A DNA stretch of 16,145 nt, taken from Actinomycetes bacterium. Lineage in GTDB: Bacteria; Actinomycetota; Actinomycetes; Actinomycetales; Cellulomonadaceae. Below are positions 13,689-16,145 of this stretch, piece by piece. Numbering within the stretch: the first letter of the stretch is position 1; every line of letters starts with the position of its first letter. The notes beneath the pieces were generated by a model, which searched no databases, was not told the origin of the DNA, and was given only the letters and a program-made list of their open reading frames with translations. Both the position numbers and the translations under genes were made by a program. The DNA is taken from assembly GCA_023428465.1 (NCBI GenBank), contig JAEYXM010000034.1, forward strand, positions 1-16,145. Direction: 5' to 3'.

Positions 13689-13706
13689 TATCTTGACGTC
13701 AAGATA
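13689..13706. promoter_or_regulatory. Perfect 18 bp palindromic operator upstream of acnA
   Basis: TATCTTGACGTCAAGATA is an exact inverted repeat with no central spacer. It sits in an AT-rich island (13686-13708) within otherwise very GC-rich DNA, 53 bp before the acnA start. Half-sites this long and exact are typical of dimeric MarR- or TetR-type repressors. The word GATAAT at 13703-13708 could be a -10 box overlapping the right half-site, and TACCAT at 13682-13687 could be one just before the left half. In either case a bound protein would block the promoter. As I recall, TamR, a MarR-family protein of Streptomyces, controls aconitase in response to trans-aconitate and citrate and is a candidate, but I cannot confirm that its site is the same. 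Confidence 0.75.
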
Positions 13707-13759
13707 ATCCCGATGCCGCAGGGTGGCGGGGCAGCGGAGCCGAGAGAGAGGGAGTCGAC

Positions 13760-16145
<2,386 letters not shown>

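Noticed and set aside
13693..13698. TTGACG read as a -35 box for acnA
   Set aside because: Seventeen bases downstream (around 13716) there is only GC-rich sequence with no -10 match. The perfect symmetry of the site fits an operator better.
13694..13701. TGACGTCA, identical to the eukaryotic CRE site
   Set aside because: It is a by-product of the symmetric bacterial operator. CREB-type regulation does not apply here.

Overview
The window is a stretch of a very GC-rich chromosome with actinobacterial gene content: SepH, DUF3071/3093/3159/3710/4193/5998 proteins and a CeoB/CeoC pair. Many genes start with GTG, and stop and start codons often overlap. The best guess is a member of the Micrococcales, probably Cellulomonas or a close relative. 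That guess rests on protein resemblance recalled from memory, not on a search. I see no phage, transposon, CRISPR array, tRNA or rRNA. Almost every base is explained by conserved chromosomal genes.

Layout. Positions 1-734 hold the 3' end of a protein with an acyl-CoA-synthetase-like ATP-grasp domain. Positions 797-3238 are a tight plus-strand operon: DUF5998 protein, alkaline-phosphatase-superfamily phosphodiesterase, thymidine kinase. Convergent to it is sepH (3247-4371, minus), a cell-division protein that acts on FtsZ. A 182 bp divergent spacer carrying a six-unit 13/14 bp tandem repeat separates sepH from an inositol monophosphatase (suhB-like, 4554-5456). Next come a small zinc-ribbon protein (DUF4193) and, on the opposite strand, a membrane protein (DUF3093). 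The operon dut - DUF3710 - OB-fold protein - DUF3159 (6599-9022) follows, with overlapping stop and start codons after DUF3710. Its tail overlaps a minus-strand pair of RCK/TrkA-type potassium regulators (ceoC, ceoB). A 54 bp spacer with two back-to-back leaderless promoters leads to a large APC-superfamily transporter that I recognise as KimA-like (10343-12322). It is translationally coupled to a TrmA/RlmD-type RNA methyltransferase (12319-13530). The window ends inside aconitase (acnA, from 13760), preceded by a perfect 18 bp palindromic operator.

From suhB to the methyltransferase, order and relative orientation match, as I recall it, the M. tuberculosis block Rv2701c-Rv2689c, apart from a few missing genes. 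The region is therefore ancient core rather than acquired DNA. Functional themes are nucleotide-pool hygiene (dUTPase, thymidine kinase, phosphodiesterase), potassium homeostasis (two RCK proteins facing a KimA-like transporter), division (SepH) and the TCA cycle (aconitase).

The most interesting points are these: the probable K+ role of a transporter that would usually be labelled an amino-acid permease; the palindromic operator before aconitase; the two intergenic tandem-repeat arrays; the RNA methyltransferase that has lost its iron-sulfur cysteines; and the long antisense overlap between DUF3159 and ceoC. I did not find a clear, wholly new multi-gene system.
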